A stretch of DNA of 64,000 bases from positions 52,854,263-52,918,262 of the forward strand of contig CM036239.1 of NCBI GenBank assembly GCA_020698575.1. Reading direction: 5' to 3'. Source of the stretch: Bostrychus sinensis. Taxonomy: Eukaryota; Chordata; Actinopteri; Gobiiformes; Eleotridae. Shown here in pieces: positions 12,827 through 23,900 of the stretch. The notes under the pieces are model-generated. The model worked only from the letters and a program-made list of their open reading frames with translations. It ran no database searches and was not told the origin of the DNA. A program made the position numbers and the translations under genes. Positions within the stretch are counted from its first letter, which is position 1. Every line of letters starts with the position of its first letter.

Positions 12827-13407
12827 CAGCACTGCAGTTGGGGGCAGCTGCTTCTGCCCCACAACTCCAAACAAGTTGTCTGGGGAAAAGTGACAAGGAC
12901 CCAGTCACCGCCTCTCCTCTCCCCACTCATACTGCCCTTGTTTATGGAGTAGTACAACGTGTTTGCACTCAGCAGCATTTTGAACAGAACAGTAAGTAAC
13001 TTCATTCTGTGAACTGCCCACCTCTGGGAGCCAAATTGTGCAAACAAGTTGTGGAGCGCACTCACGCACATCAATACGTGGTGTATACGCATCACCTGCT
13101 GACTGTCTTTTAACATATTCACTGGGGTGCTCAGGAGAGCACTCCGGACATTAAACCCAGATCCAGTCCGAGGATAGTGCCGTGACAGACTTGCAGTATT
13201 GTGTCAGTTCCGGAGACCATTGCATAGCTAGAGTTGCTGTGTTGTTGCTAACAGCTGCATACTCTCCTTGGATGTGTTTAAGCCAACTATGGCTATGAGC
13301 GGGGAGAGGAGAGGTGGTGACTGAATCCCTGTTACTTTTCCCCGGAGAACGGCCCCAGAGAGCTGTAGGTCAGACAGCAAACAGCACTGCCCCTGACTGC
13401 AGTGCTG
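12827..13407. mobile_element. Palindromic element with about 110-bp imperfect arms
   Basis: Left arm 12827-12930 and right arm 13295-13407 are inverted relatives, sharing CAGCACTGCAG, GGGGCAG, CTGGGG, GGGGAAAAGT and the CTCTCCTCTCCCC block. The loop contains no domain-bearing frame. It sits upstream of the annexin promoter in the spacer between the two genes. No clear target duplication was found. Confidence 0.6.
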
Positions 13408-14013
13408 ACAGACTAAATCGCATCAAATGAGGGGCATAGCTGCTAGGGCTACTCCCAAATAAGCCTCAGTCTCAGTTTGGTCACCTGTGTCCCATGTGGC
13501 TGTGAGGACCTCTCCCCAGGACACTACTGCTGTACAGCAGCATTAACCCCAGAGACAGAGCTGAGACAGCCTGGGGTTATTTCTTGTACATTAGCTCTCT
13601 CTCATGGTTTTGGATTCTAGTCTACTCACAGGGTCTGTATTTTCTGTTGTTTTGGAGAGTGCAATAACTGTTAATATAATGAGCACATCTCAATAGGCTA
13701 TTTTGGTAAAGTTAACCCCCCTTTATGTTTCATTGTGTTTATTTGTGTGTTCATGTTGTCACGATGATCAGAGCGAGCTTCTGTCACAGGCTCGTATCAC
13801 ATATAACACCTATAACCACAGCACAGTCACACAGAGCCTAAACAGCCATATTTATTTTATTTTTATAGTGTTTTCTATCAGGGCTATTTTGGGAAATAGA
13901 TCTTTTTGATTCCTGTTTTCATAAAAGTAGAAGAGCTGCTGTAGGGTGTAGCCTTTATCTCCAGGTTCACTCTGAAGCCTCGATGATTGTTTTGCTGGAT
14001 CTCCAAGGCAGGG

Positions 14014-14773
14014 ACAGTGGAGGTACATGAGGGTGGAGGTACATGAGGGTGGAGGTACATGAGGGTGGAGGTACATGGCGGTGGAGGTACATGACATGAC
14101 GGTGGAGGTACATGGTGGTGGAGGTACATGAGGGTGGAGGTACATGAGGGTGGAGGTACATGGCGGTGGAGGTACATGACGGTGGAGGTACATGGCGGTG
14201 GAGGTACATGGCGGTGGAGGTACATGAGGGTGGAGGTACATGAGGGTGGAGGTACATGGTGGTGGAGGTACATGAGGGTGGAGGTACATGAGGGTGGAGG
14301 TACATGAGGGTGGAGGTAAATGGCGGTGGAGGTACATGGCGGTGGAGGTACATGAGGGTGGAGGTACATGAGGGTGGAGGTACATGACGGTGGAGGTACA
14401 TGAGGGTGGAGGTACATGAGGGTGGAGGTACATGACGGTGGAGGTACATGACGGTGGAGGTACATGGTGGTGGAGGTACATGAGGGTGGAGGTACATGGT
14501 GGTGGAGGTACATGACGGTGGAGGTACATGATGGTGGAGGTACATGACATGACGGTGGAGGTACATGACGGTGGAGGTACATGAGGGTGGAGGTACATGG
14601 CGGTGGAGGTACATGGTGGTGGAGGTACATGAGGGTGGAGGTACATGACGGTGGAGGTACATGACGGTGGAGGTACATGGTGGTGGAGGTACATGAGGGT
14701 GGAGGTACATGACGGTGGAGGTACATGGTGGTGGAGGTACATGAGGGTGGAGGTACATGAGGGTGGAGGTACA
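14014..14773. repeat. 16-bp minisatellite, part 1
   Basis: The unit is GGAGGTACATGAGGGT, with the variants atgagg, atgacgg, atggcgg and atggtgg and occasional 5-base duplications (gacatgac). The unit contains no stop codon in any minus frame and is not a multiple of three, so all three minus frames stay open and read the same 16-residue cycle. The long open frames here are therefore artefacts. Confidence 0.97.
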
Positions 14774-15253
14774 TTCAATTCAATTCAATTCAATTCAGAT
14801 TTATTTGTATAGCCCAATATCACAACAAAAGTCGCCTCAAAGGGCTTCACAAACAGTTGATCAAACATAAACACACAATCAGACTTAACACACAATCAGC
14901 ACAAACAATAACTACACTAAACTAAACAGACCCAGGACACTCCTGTCCTTAGACCCTCCTTCTCGGTAAGGAAAAACTCCTAAAAAACCCAGGTACGGGA
15001 AAAAAGAAGAAACCTTATGGAGCCCATATTGAAGGAGAGATCCTCTCCCAGGACGGACAGGCAATGCATCTAGGACTGTTAGTCCCTTAGTTCATCTATA
15101 GGATCATAGATCAGCTCTGTAAGGATTCATCCAGACGAGAGTGGGTGAGATAGGTTGAGGAAGTCCATAGGATGCAGCAGGTGGCCTCATCCAGACAGGT
15201 AAGTGGGCGAGATAGGTCCGGGAGATCCGGGCTGCAGCAGGGACCCCATCCAG
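14774..15253 (-). mobile_element. Retroelement 3' end (ATTCA-tail type) inserted in the minisatellite
   Basis: It begins with a (CAATT)n run, then 'tttatttgtatagcccaat', 'gggcttcacaaacag' and 'aaggaaaaactcctaaaa'. This is a common fish LINE or SINE 3' end, oriented on the minus strand with the pentamer as its tail. Minisatellite resumes at once on the far side. A second copy in opposite orientation is at 18776-19085. Confidence 0.7.
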
Positions 15254-15838
15254 GTACATGACGGTGGAGGTACATGACGGTGGAGGTACATGGTGGTGGA
15301 GGTACATGAGGGTGGAGGTACATGACGGTGGAGGTACATGACATGATGGTGGAGGTACATGAGGGTGGAGGTACATGAGGGTGGAGGTACATGGCGGTGG
15401 AGGTACATGAGGGTGGAGGTACATGACGGTGGAGGTACATGACATGACGGTGGAGGTACATGAGGGTGGAGGTACATGAGGGTGGAGGTACATGGCGGTG
15501 GAGGTACATGACATGACGGTGGAGGTACATGGTGGTGGAGGTACATGAGGGTGGAGGTACATGAGGGTGGAGGTACATGAGGGTGGAGGTACATGGCGGT
15601 GGAGGTACATGGCGGTGGAGGTACATGGCGGTGGAGGTACATGGCGGTGGAGGTACATGACGGTGGAGGTACATGAGGGTGGAGGTACATGAGGGTGGAG
15701 GTACATGGCGGTGGAGGTACATGGCGGTGGAGGTACATGAGGGTGGAGGTACATGAGGGTGGAGGTACATGAGGGTGGAGGTACATGGCGGTGGAGGTAC
15801 ATGGCGGTGGAGGTACATGACGGTGGAGGTACATGAGG
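15254..15838. repeat. 16-bp minisatellite, part 2
   Basis: Continuation of the 14014-14773 array after the retroelement insertion, with the same four unit variants and several 'catgacatgac' variants. It ends in 'atgaggtacatgg' followed by a short (AT)n run. The 232-250 codon minus-strand frames across it are repeat artefacts. Confidence 0.97.
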
Positions 15839-16249
15839 TACATGGTATATTTATATATATATATATATTTTTTTAGTTTTTTTGTTGGGGACATTATAGG
15901 GTAATGGTGGGTCCCAAAGCCAGACCAGTTGAGAATCACTGATTTAATTTTATGTAGGCTTCAGTGTGTTATTTGTGTGTGTGTTATAGCAGTAAACTGC
16001 AGGGACTAACTGAAGTTTAACAGTTGGACAACTTTGGGATACTGCTGTTTGTGTATGCAGTGTTTTTTTTTTTTTTATGTTAGAAAAAAATGGTGCAAAG
16101 TTATAACACGACTGAGTATTAAACTTTTGTTGCAGGCACCCACCATTAGCCCACTGGCTACACCCGGACTCAGAAGACCTGCAGGTATATAAAGCAAGTT
16201 ATAATCACTAAAATTATTTTCCTATCCTAATTTGCTTTTTACCCAGATG

Positions 16250-17072
16250 CAGTGATGATGTGGATTGGCCTCACAGATGTGATGATTGTTCTGACCTTGA
16301 AAAATGTGACTCCAGAAGTAAGGCAGGAGTCTCTTCAGAAACATTAAGGTATGTCTTCTTTGTATTTGTGTAGTTAAGAGAAGAGTTAAATGTTAGAGAC
16401 CATCCATGAGATTTTTGTCCTCATAATTTTGTCTAACTCATTAGAAAATACAGTAACCTCTGTGGCTTGGAGTGTTATATTACTTTATGCTCTCGAAGTC
16501 TAAGCCACTTGACATGGCATTTTATATTGCTTTAACAGTTTAAATTTTTTGTTCATTGGCAGCTCCCAAGCTTGTGCACCACTGTCTACAGATTGTCATT
16601 CCAGAGTTTTCCAGAAATCTACAGACCAAACATCTTTCACAGTTTTTAGGTTTGTATTTTAAAATTTAAAGTTAACAAAGCTTGTGTTGACAGTTCATTT
16701 AATTCTAGATCACATAACATCCCATTAACACTTACAATTCCTATTCTATTGTTTTAGTTGTATCAGAAATTCAGAGCAAACTGTCAAGATGTTGATTGTC
16801 AGAGATCCTTTTCCTTAGGGGACTTGAGGTGAAATAGTTAAGTAGTTCTGAAATACAATGAACAAACAATGACATAATAAGCACATATATTAATATTTTG
16901 AATCCAATATAAATGCACAGGAATTGTTGCTGTATAAATATATTTTTACACTTATTTTGTTTTTCCTTATTTTCTCAGTGCAAAAGTGCTGCATCTGGCA
17001 AACTGGAAGACACCAATATCCCATTACAACATGGTGATGAAGAGAAGAAGCTCTCATGGAGCATGTACCAGG
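16250..17072 (+). pseudogene. Exon-like plus-strand segments of unknown gene or element
   Basis: Four short segments bounded by AG and GT stay open in compatible phases: 16248-16350 (reads CSDDVDWPHRCDDCSDLEKC, then SETLR), about 16562-16650 (STDCHSRVFQKSTD, then FTVFR), about 16759-16828 (NCQDVDCQRSFSLGDLR) and about 16980-17071 (AKVLHLANWKTP). The first three share a Cys-x-Ser theme and all end on a split Arg codon. I do not recognise the family. It may be a decayed transposon gene or a gene fragment. No start or terminal exon was found and the next candidate exon meets a stop. Confidence 0.25.
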
Positions 17073-17769
17073 TAGTGAGTAAACTGTAGCTTATGTCAGA
17101 GGAAGTGCCAAATCATTAAAAGGATGGATTGTAATATAGTGTTGTATCTGCAAATATCATTTTGCCAACTATCTTCAAGGAAAACATGGACTACTTTGTT
17201 ACACTGACAGTAGGTCTGAGGTAAAATTGTTTAATTGCCACAGTAGTGGTGTTTAAAAGACATTTATCACTGTAGGGTAGTGCCAAATAGAAGAGTGTAT
17301 TATTTTACACAATGTAGCTTGAAATCTTTGAGGTTTGAAATTAATTTGCTTTTTCTGTTTATTTTTATTTTTTTACAGTGTGATCCTGTGAACACAACCC
17401 AACTACTCAACTGCATGGCTTCACCAACACAACTCTAAATGTAGTCAAAGTGGATGGCATTGTCCACTTTCCATGAAAGCAGAGAAATGTCTCAACATTA
17501 AACACAGAACGTCTCAGGAACACTCTGCTGTTCCTATAAAGGTAAACTGTCTCTGTTGATTGTGGCCAGCTTCTGCCATTGACTGTCATAGTCTCTGTAC
17601 TCAGTGATAAGGTTGTGCCCATGTTATGTAGACCCATGGGCAAGGAAACAATGCTGTATCAATTGATGTGTATATGTTATTATGAAAAGCATTATAAAAG
17701 ATTATAACTGAATACCTTTGTCTTGGGAATCTTTAAACCAATGTTATGTATGTATTTAGAACTAGTGGA

Positions 17770-18490
17770 AATAGTTCTTTAAAAGAACAATATTGTACCC
17801 TTTTTAAAAGGTACGTTTTTATGCTAATGATTATGTTAATTTATCAAGGTACAGAATTGCTTGCCTGGAAATTCCAGACTCACCGCTGTACCAGCGGATG
17901 AGTCTGGTCGCCTTACAATCAATTCGATTTCTAGGGCGGAGCAAACCCGAATTAACGAACAGCGGCGTTAGCCAATCAGAAAATGGCGGACGTGACGTTA
18001 ACAAAGCGACAACAAAGTAAGAAAGTAAACAAACGGAGTAGTGAAGCCACGAGGGAGGAACGAAGGAGTTATTTCAACATTACCGTACCATACCGCTGAA
18101 TGAAACAAACTCTCGGCTCCTCGGTGCGCCATCATTATTGTTGTCGGTGAGGAGACGCGTACGAGTGACGTTGCTCGCGAAGAACACGTGACTTAAATAA
18201 ACCAATCAAAATGCACGGTACGGTTGGGATTTGAGTAAACCACTGCGGACGGCGTGGTGACCAGACTGATATTTCTCTGTAGAACAACACAGAGACATAT
18301 CAGTCTGGATTTTCCAGGCAACAGAATTGCCACTAAAAGGTACAAAAGTGGTCCCTATAAGGTACAAAACATGAGGTACATAATTGTACCCTATATCAGG
18401 GGTACAAAATTTGGACCTTTGAGGGTACTGCCCCAGTGACAAGCCATTAGACCCCTAGGGGTACAAATATTGACCTTTTCTAACAGTGTA
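17770..18490. mobile_element. GGTACAAA-motif DNA element, interrupted
   Basis: The ends are related inverted repeats: 'caatattgtaccc' near 17792 and 'ggggtacaaatattg' near 18460. The inside repeats GGTACAAA many times. It is split by the MITE at 17861-18321. No coding sequence. Confidence 0.5.
17861..18321. mobile_element. MITE with TTGCCTGGAA ends, nested, with target duplication
   Basis: It starts TTGCCTGGAAATTCCAGACT and ends in the inverted form AGTCTGGATTTTCCAGGCAA. Directly flanking repeats CAGAATTGC occur on both sides, an 8-9 base target duplication as in hAT elements. It interrupts the GGTACAAA element and is therefore younger. It is 461 bases long, too short to encode a transposase. 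Confidence 0.82.
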
Positions 18491-18775
18491 TGCTGCTCTA
18501 CATTTACAAAAACAGCAAAAATCTTCTAACAGTATCTTTAATGTGTTGTTTTAAGTACTGTTGTAGGAGTTTGTTGTTTAGCTATGAAGCTGGGGCTTTA
18601 TCCAATCACCTCAAAGTATTCTACTGAATGTCCTGCCCCCTTCACAAAAGTTTTTAATGGGAGCCGCTTTTACCAGGTTAGGCCACTGCTGCATCAGGAG
18701 TAAAAGCAACAGCTGACATGATTTTACAATAGATAAACTAATGGACTTTATTTAACAGTCCTGGACACATTCAGA

Positions 18776-19085
18776 GCCTGCCCTGGGAGAGGATCGGTCT
18801 CTCAGTGTGGTCTCCATAAGGTTTCTTTTCTTTTTCCCCACAGCTGGGGTTTTTAGGAGTTTTTCCTTACTGAGGAGGGTCTAAGGACAAGGATGTCCTG
18901 GGTCCGTTTAGTGTAGTTGTTGTTTGTTTGGTGGTGTGTCATGCCTGATTGTGTGGTTATGTTTGATTGTGTGTTATGTCTAATTGTGTGTTTATGCTTG
19001 ATTAACTGTTTGAGAAACCATATGAGACGATTGTAGTTGTGATACTGGGATATAGAAATAAAACCGAATCGAAATGAATCAAGAG
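18776..19085 (+). mobile_element. Retroelement 3' end, same family as 14774-15253
   Basis: Contains 'ggggtttttaggagttttt', 'agggtctaaggacaaggat' and a terminal 'aaataaaaccgaatcgaaatg' zone, the reverse complement arrangement of the insertion in the 16-bp minisatellite. Pieces of similar type also occur at 8355-8450 and 37885-37985. Confidence 0.6.
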
Positions 19086-19143
19086 AGAAAAGACCAAATG
19101 TAAGGTTCCTGAATGTGTCTGTCTGCTGAAGCTCCCGTTAGAT

Positions 19144-19556
19144 CAGCCATTCTCAGATGTGTCACTCCAAGTGCCTCCACAGGAAATATGTGGTTTTCCA
19201 AGTACAAGCTTTAATGGACTAAAATAAGCCTAAGCCAGGACTAAACCAAGTCTAAACCAGGGAGTAAAATAGGAATTATCCCTTAAAATTCACAACAACT
19301 AACAACACAACTAATTTAACCTAAACCAGGACTACACCTGGACTAGACCAGGTGTAAACCAGGAGTAGATTAGGTCCTAGGTTTTAGGTTAGGTCCTAAA
19401 TTAGGTCTACACCAGGGCTTAAATAGGCATGAACCAGGACTAAATCAGGTCTACGCCAGCATGAACACCACCTTGAACTTCAAAAGACTTCTGAGCACTA
19501 CCAGAAGAAGACCACATACCACCAGTGGCACCTGTACCACAGTTTGAGAACCTCTG
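19144..19556. mobile_element. hAT-type MITE with internal 'CTAAACCAGG' repeats, copy 1
   Basis: The right end AGTTTGAGAACCTCTG matches the inverted Charlie-like hAT terminus CAGTGGTTCTCAAACT. The left end is 'cagccattctcag...aagtgcc'. The inside is a tandem run of 11-12 bp units such as actaaaccagg. Flanks cgttagat and tgttagac match at 6 of 8 positions. It lies just downstream of the annexin polyadenylation signal. Confidence 0.65.
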
Positions 19557-19597
19557 TGTTAGACAATAGTCCACTCAGTCTCAGATCAGAACAATCT

Positions 19598-19603
19598 TTT
19601 ATT
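19598..19603 (-). terminator. Polyadenylation signal of complete anxa1
   Basis: AATAAA on the minus strand, about 75 bases after the TGA at 19677-19679. It is the first canonical signal after the stop and gives a very short 3' UTR. The whole last exon with its UTR sits between two repeat-bearing hAT-like elements (19144-19556 and 19856-20277). Confidence 0.65.
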
Positions 19604-19676
19604 AATGGTGCATATAAGATATTTTACAGTATTCTCATCATTGGACTGGGATGGTCGCTGACTCCTGGTCCGGTCC

Positions 19677-20825
19677 TCAGTTGGGTCCACACAATCCCAG
19701 CAGCACTTTCTGGTAGTGTCCCTTTGTGTCTCTCTGTAAGGAACAAATAAACAGGGCTCAGAGCAATCCACTGAACTCAAACTCACTCTGGGAATACACA
19801 TGTGATAAAGTCCACTCCAAAACCTGTCAGGACAAAAAACCAAGACCATCCAGGCCAGTGTTTCTCACTCAGTTTTTAATCCAAGTGCCATCACAGAAAA
19901 TATATGTGGCTTTACCAGGACCAACTTTAATGAATTAAAATCAGCCTCAGTCAGGACTAACCCAGGTCTGAAAGGATCAAACAGGGATTAACAGAAAAAT
20001 GCATTACTAAATATGGATTAGTGAACAACTATGCTGGGTCTAAATGGGTCTAAACCATGTCTAAACCATGTCTAAACCAGGTCTAACCCAGGCCGAATCC
20101 AGGAATTAACCAGGTCCCCATGAAGACTAAATAAGGACCAATCAAGGACTAAACCAGGAATAAAACTACTTTGAAATGAACCTAAACCAGGACTTGAACT
20201 GCGGTAGACTCCTGAGCACCACCAGAAGAAGCCTGTGTTCTGCCAGTGGCACCTGTACCACAGTTTGAGAACCACAGACCAAGGTTTTTTATAAATGACT
20301 TTAATATATTGTCTCACTTCAACAAGGAATGCTCCCATTGGCTGCTGACTTAATGTCTGCTGGAGAGAAAGTGTGACTTTTCTCTCTGGTGGTTTGGTTT
20401 GGGTCAGAGTGTGAGAGGTGAGAGCAGTTACCACGATGTCCTCTTGCAGGTTGCAGTTGTACATGGCATAATACTCTTCCATGATCTTCTTCAGGTCCAC
20501 CTCGGAGCGGCTCACCAGGACTCGGATTAGGGTCGTATCACATGTGCCGTGGCCCTGTCGACGCAAAAACACACTTCACTTCAGCACCACAGCTTTAGAA
20601 GTCAACAAACCAAGCAGAGCAGAAGAAGACGCAGAGTAAAGAGTCTCACCTTCATGGCTTTGTGGAGTTTCTCGGCGAAGAAGGCCGGAGTGTTCCAGCA
20701 GACTTTGACTACACAAGACACACAACAGAGGTTTTAGCAAAGAGAGCAGGAGTCTAGAGCTAAGAGGACAGATCTCACACATGAGCAAGTGGGGTAAAAC
20801 ATGACCCCGGGTGTATATTTTATTG

Positions 20826-20903
<78 letters not shown>

Positions 20904-23900
20904 AGTTGTTTTGGGTTTCTGATATAATTTTAGAATTTTATAAACAGAAACATATCAGGGTCAGTAATGACCCCAGTCAAAAATACCTGTTTTTGCCTAT
21001 ATATTGTTAATGTTTGTATTACTTTATTAGTTTTTCTTTTACAAAACATCCATATTTGATGTACCAAACACTAGAGAGAGGTTAGGAGCTCACTGTCTGT
21101 CATTTTTAAATTTGTCCAGGTTTACTGAGGCCCTCAGGACCACACTGTAATCAGACAACAGAGAGGATTCTGTGGTCACAATACGGGCCTCACTCTGGGC
21201 TGTTGTTTTGTTTTGTTTGTTTGTTTGTTTGATTTTTAACAGGTTTTTATTTGTGGGGTACAAGGTGACCCCACTCAGTAATCTATGTAAGTAAAACAGG
21301 TTCTTAGGATGAGGTTTGAGATTATATCTGTCACTTATACTGAGAAAAATTAAGTCCAGAAATCAGTTCATTCAACTAGGAATGATTGAATGCATGAATA
21401 ACAGTGTAGTAGTGAAGCTGAGACAGAGTCTCACCAATGTCCACAAGGCAGTCCTCCACGTCTCCTTTCAGCTCCATCTGCAGAGCCTTGGGCAGGGACA
21501 GGTCGCTCACACAGGCATACCGCTGGAACACTGCAACACAAGACACCACACACTCATGGACTAAGACTTACATTTACACACCAACCATAGTGAGTTCTAG
21601 TGCGACCACATCTGAAGATTTATTATTTAACAACCAGTATAGAAGACCAGGAGGCTCTCATTTAGACTACATGTTTTTCAAAGACATGGATAGTTTGAAC
21701 ATGGTCTCATTTGGCCCTGGGCATCAGAAGTATGCTGGACATTAAGTGTTATTTGGACTGATCCCCTGTGTCCTCAGGTCCACCTCAAGGCTCTGGGGTG
21801 TGGCCTGAGTAAACCAGTTCGACCAGTCCCATAGACATATGTGCCAACAGTACAACACAAACTATAGTAATGTAGGTTCTGCCATGACAGTGTGGCTCAG
21901 GGTTTGACTCCCTGTCTCCTCCAGATAAGCCCAGGAGATCAGGAGGAGAGCACTCACTCTTGGAGAGCTGAGCTGCACTGCGGGTGGTCAGGATCTCAAT
22001 GAAGACGTCCACGTTAGTGCCTTTCCTGTTCTCTCCAGCTTCAAACAGGATCTGCAGAAGACAACGTGCCACATGCAAATAAGGGGCACAGTTTCCATTC
22101 AATCATCTTCCACTTATTCTTGGGGCTGCAGCCTAACCCAGCAGCTGTGGGCTTTAACCCTTGTGTTCCAATAAGGACAAAAGTGTCACACACCTGTGCC
22201 TCAGGTGTGTATCTTATCATAATGTTAATATTCTAAACACAAATCTAATGTTACCTAATTTTTAACACTCTCTAATTCTAAATTTGTTACACTGCTGGTG
22301 TTAAGTGACAAAAGTGCCCCCATCACAAAACATTATAGAAATTGTATACATTCATATTTTTTATACGTTGTAATATTTTAATCACCTTCTGCCCTAATCT
22401 TAAATACCAAATATTTCATTATTTTCAGAACCCTTTTCTAACCTTTTTTATGCCAGTGTATATAATAGCATGTATATGTTTTAGTAAAAACACACAAAAA
22501 ATAAAATATTTTCAATAGTCTTAAAGCAAATTGGAATTTTCACTACTTCGGATTTATGTATAAAGCTTCTAGTTTATAAAATGTAGCAGTGCTGTTTGTT
22601 TTACTGAATGCAAAGACTAATACTTACAGTCTGCATAGTTTCATACAAATTACCTTTTGATTATAAATTACACACACTCAAACTAACTCTCAGATGATAC
22701 AGGTCTATCCTGGTCTTACAGTTTGTAATGGGTGGGCAAATTTAACATGAATTTATGGTAAAGACGACCATAGACCAACACTCACAGAGGCCCCAAAACC
22801 TCCTGGGCTCCAGTGCAGTTGCACTGGCTGCACTGACTGATGTTACACCCCTCAGCCTTGGGTTTGTCAAAGATTACACTGATTTAGATAGACTAGGATT
22901 TTTTTTTTTTTTTAGTAACAAAAAGTTATGTTGTGACTGTTAAATAGGAGCACTTCGGCGTCGGTGCAGTGATATATTTACTCCTAAAAAATTCTCCCCC
23001 CCTTCCCATCTCACTTCCATCAACAGAACCAACGTGACCTCATGGATGTATTATAGAACTGGATGATGAATGACGTCACGACCGCTGTTGTTTTCAACAG
23101 CCGTGCTCATTGGCGCATGATGCCAAAAAAGTTTTTTACTTCCGCTTTACTTCCACATTGTGCGGCCCATAGAGCAGGCGCACTGTGGCCCTCCAGCAAG
23201 CACGGTGCAGCTCCACGTACCACGGGACTGGCTCTGACCAATGGGCTTGATGGCGGGCTAGAGCGGTGACGTCACAAACCATAAAAAGTTATTTTTTTTT
23301 GCCAAATTAAATATTTCGAAGAGGGAAAAAGTCCATGGTGTGAAAATAGATAATAAACACCACAAAATCTGACCATTTTCTCAGCTGTAGGTGCCCTGTC
23401 AGCTGAGAACCAGGCATTTCTTTTTACATTGCGCTCTATGGGAAAAATTCTTTCTGGGCCGCATTGGATTTTTCACTGCAGTTCTGCGGCGCGGTCACAA
23501 GGAAATTTGGCATCGGGGAGAGGGGGCGGTGCCCTATCCAGGTCTTATTATACATCCATGCGTGACCTGCACAAATTTTTTAGGAGTGACAATATCACTG
23601 CACCGACGCCAAAGTGCTCCTAAAGTGTTATTACGCCTTACATTATAGTAACGTATTTTCCGCACTATAAGGTGCATCGGATTATAAGGCGCACCTTCAA
23701 TGAATGGCCTATTTTAAAACTGTTCATATATAGGGCGCACCGCATTATAAGGCGCATCCACTAGAAAGAGCTGCGCTAAAGGGAATGTCAATAAAACAGT
23801 CAGATAAGTCAGTCAGTCAAACTTTATTAATAGAATATAAACCAGCGTTCTTACAACTCCGTTCACTCCCAAAACAAGTTGGTGCATTCACAATACGGTA

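Noticed and set aside
13852..15939. Several 230-308 codon minus-strand frames (MYLHPHVPPP-type)
   Set aside because: They are produced by the 16-bp minisatellite, which has no stop in any minus frame; all three frames read the same cycle and there is no splice or start context.
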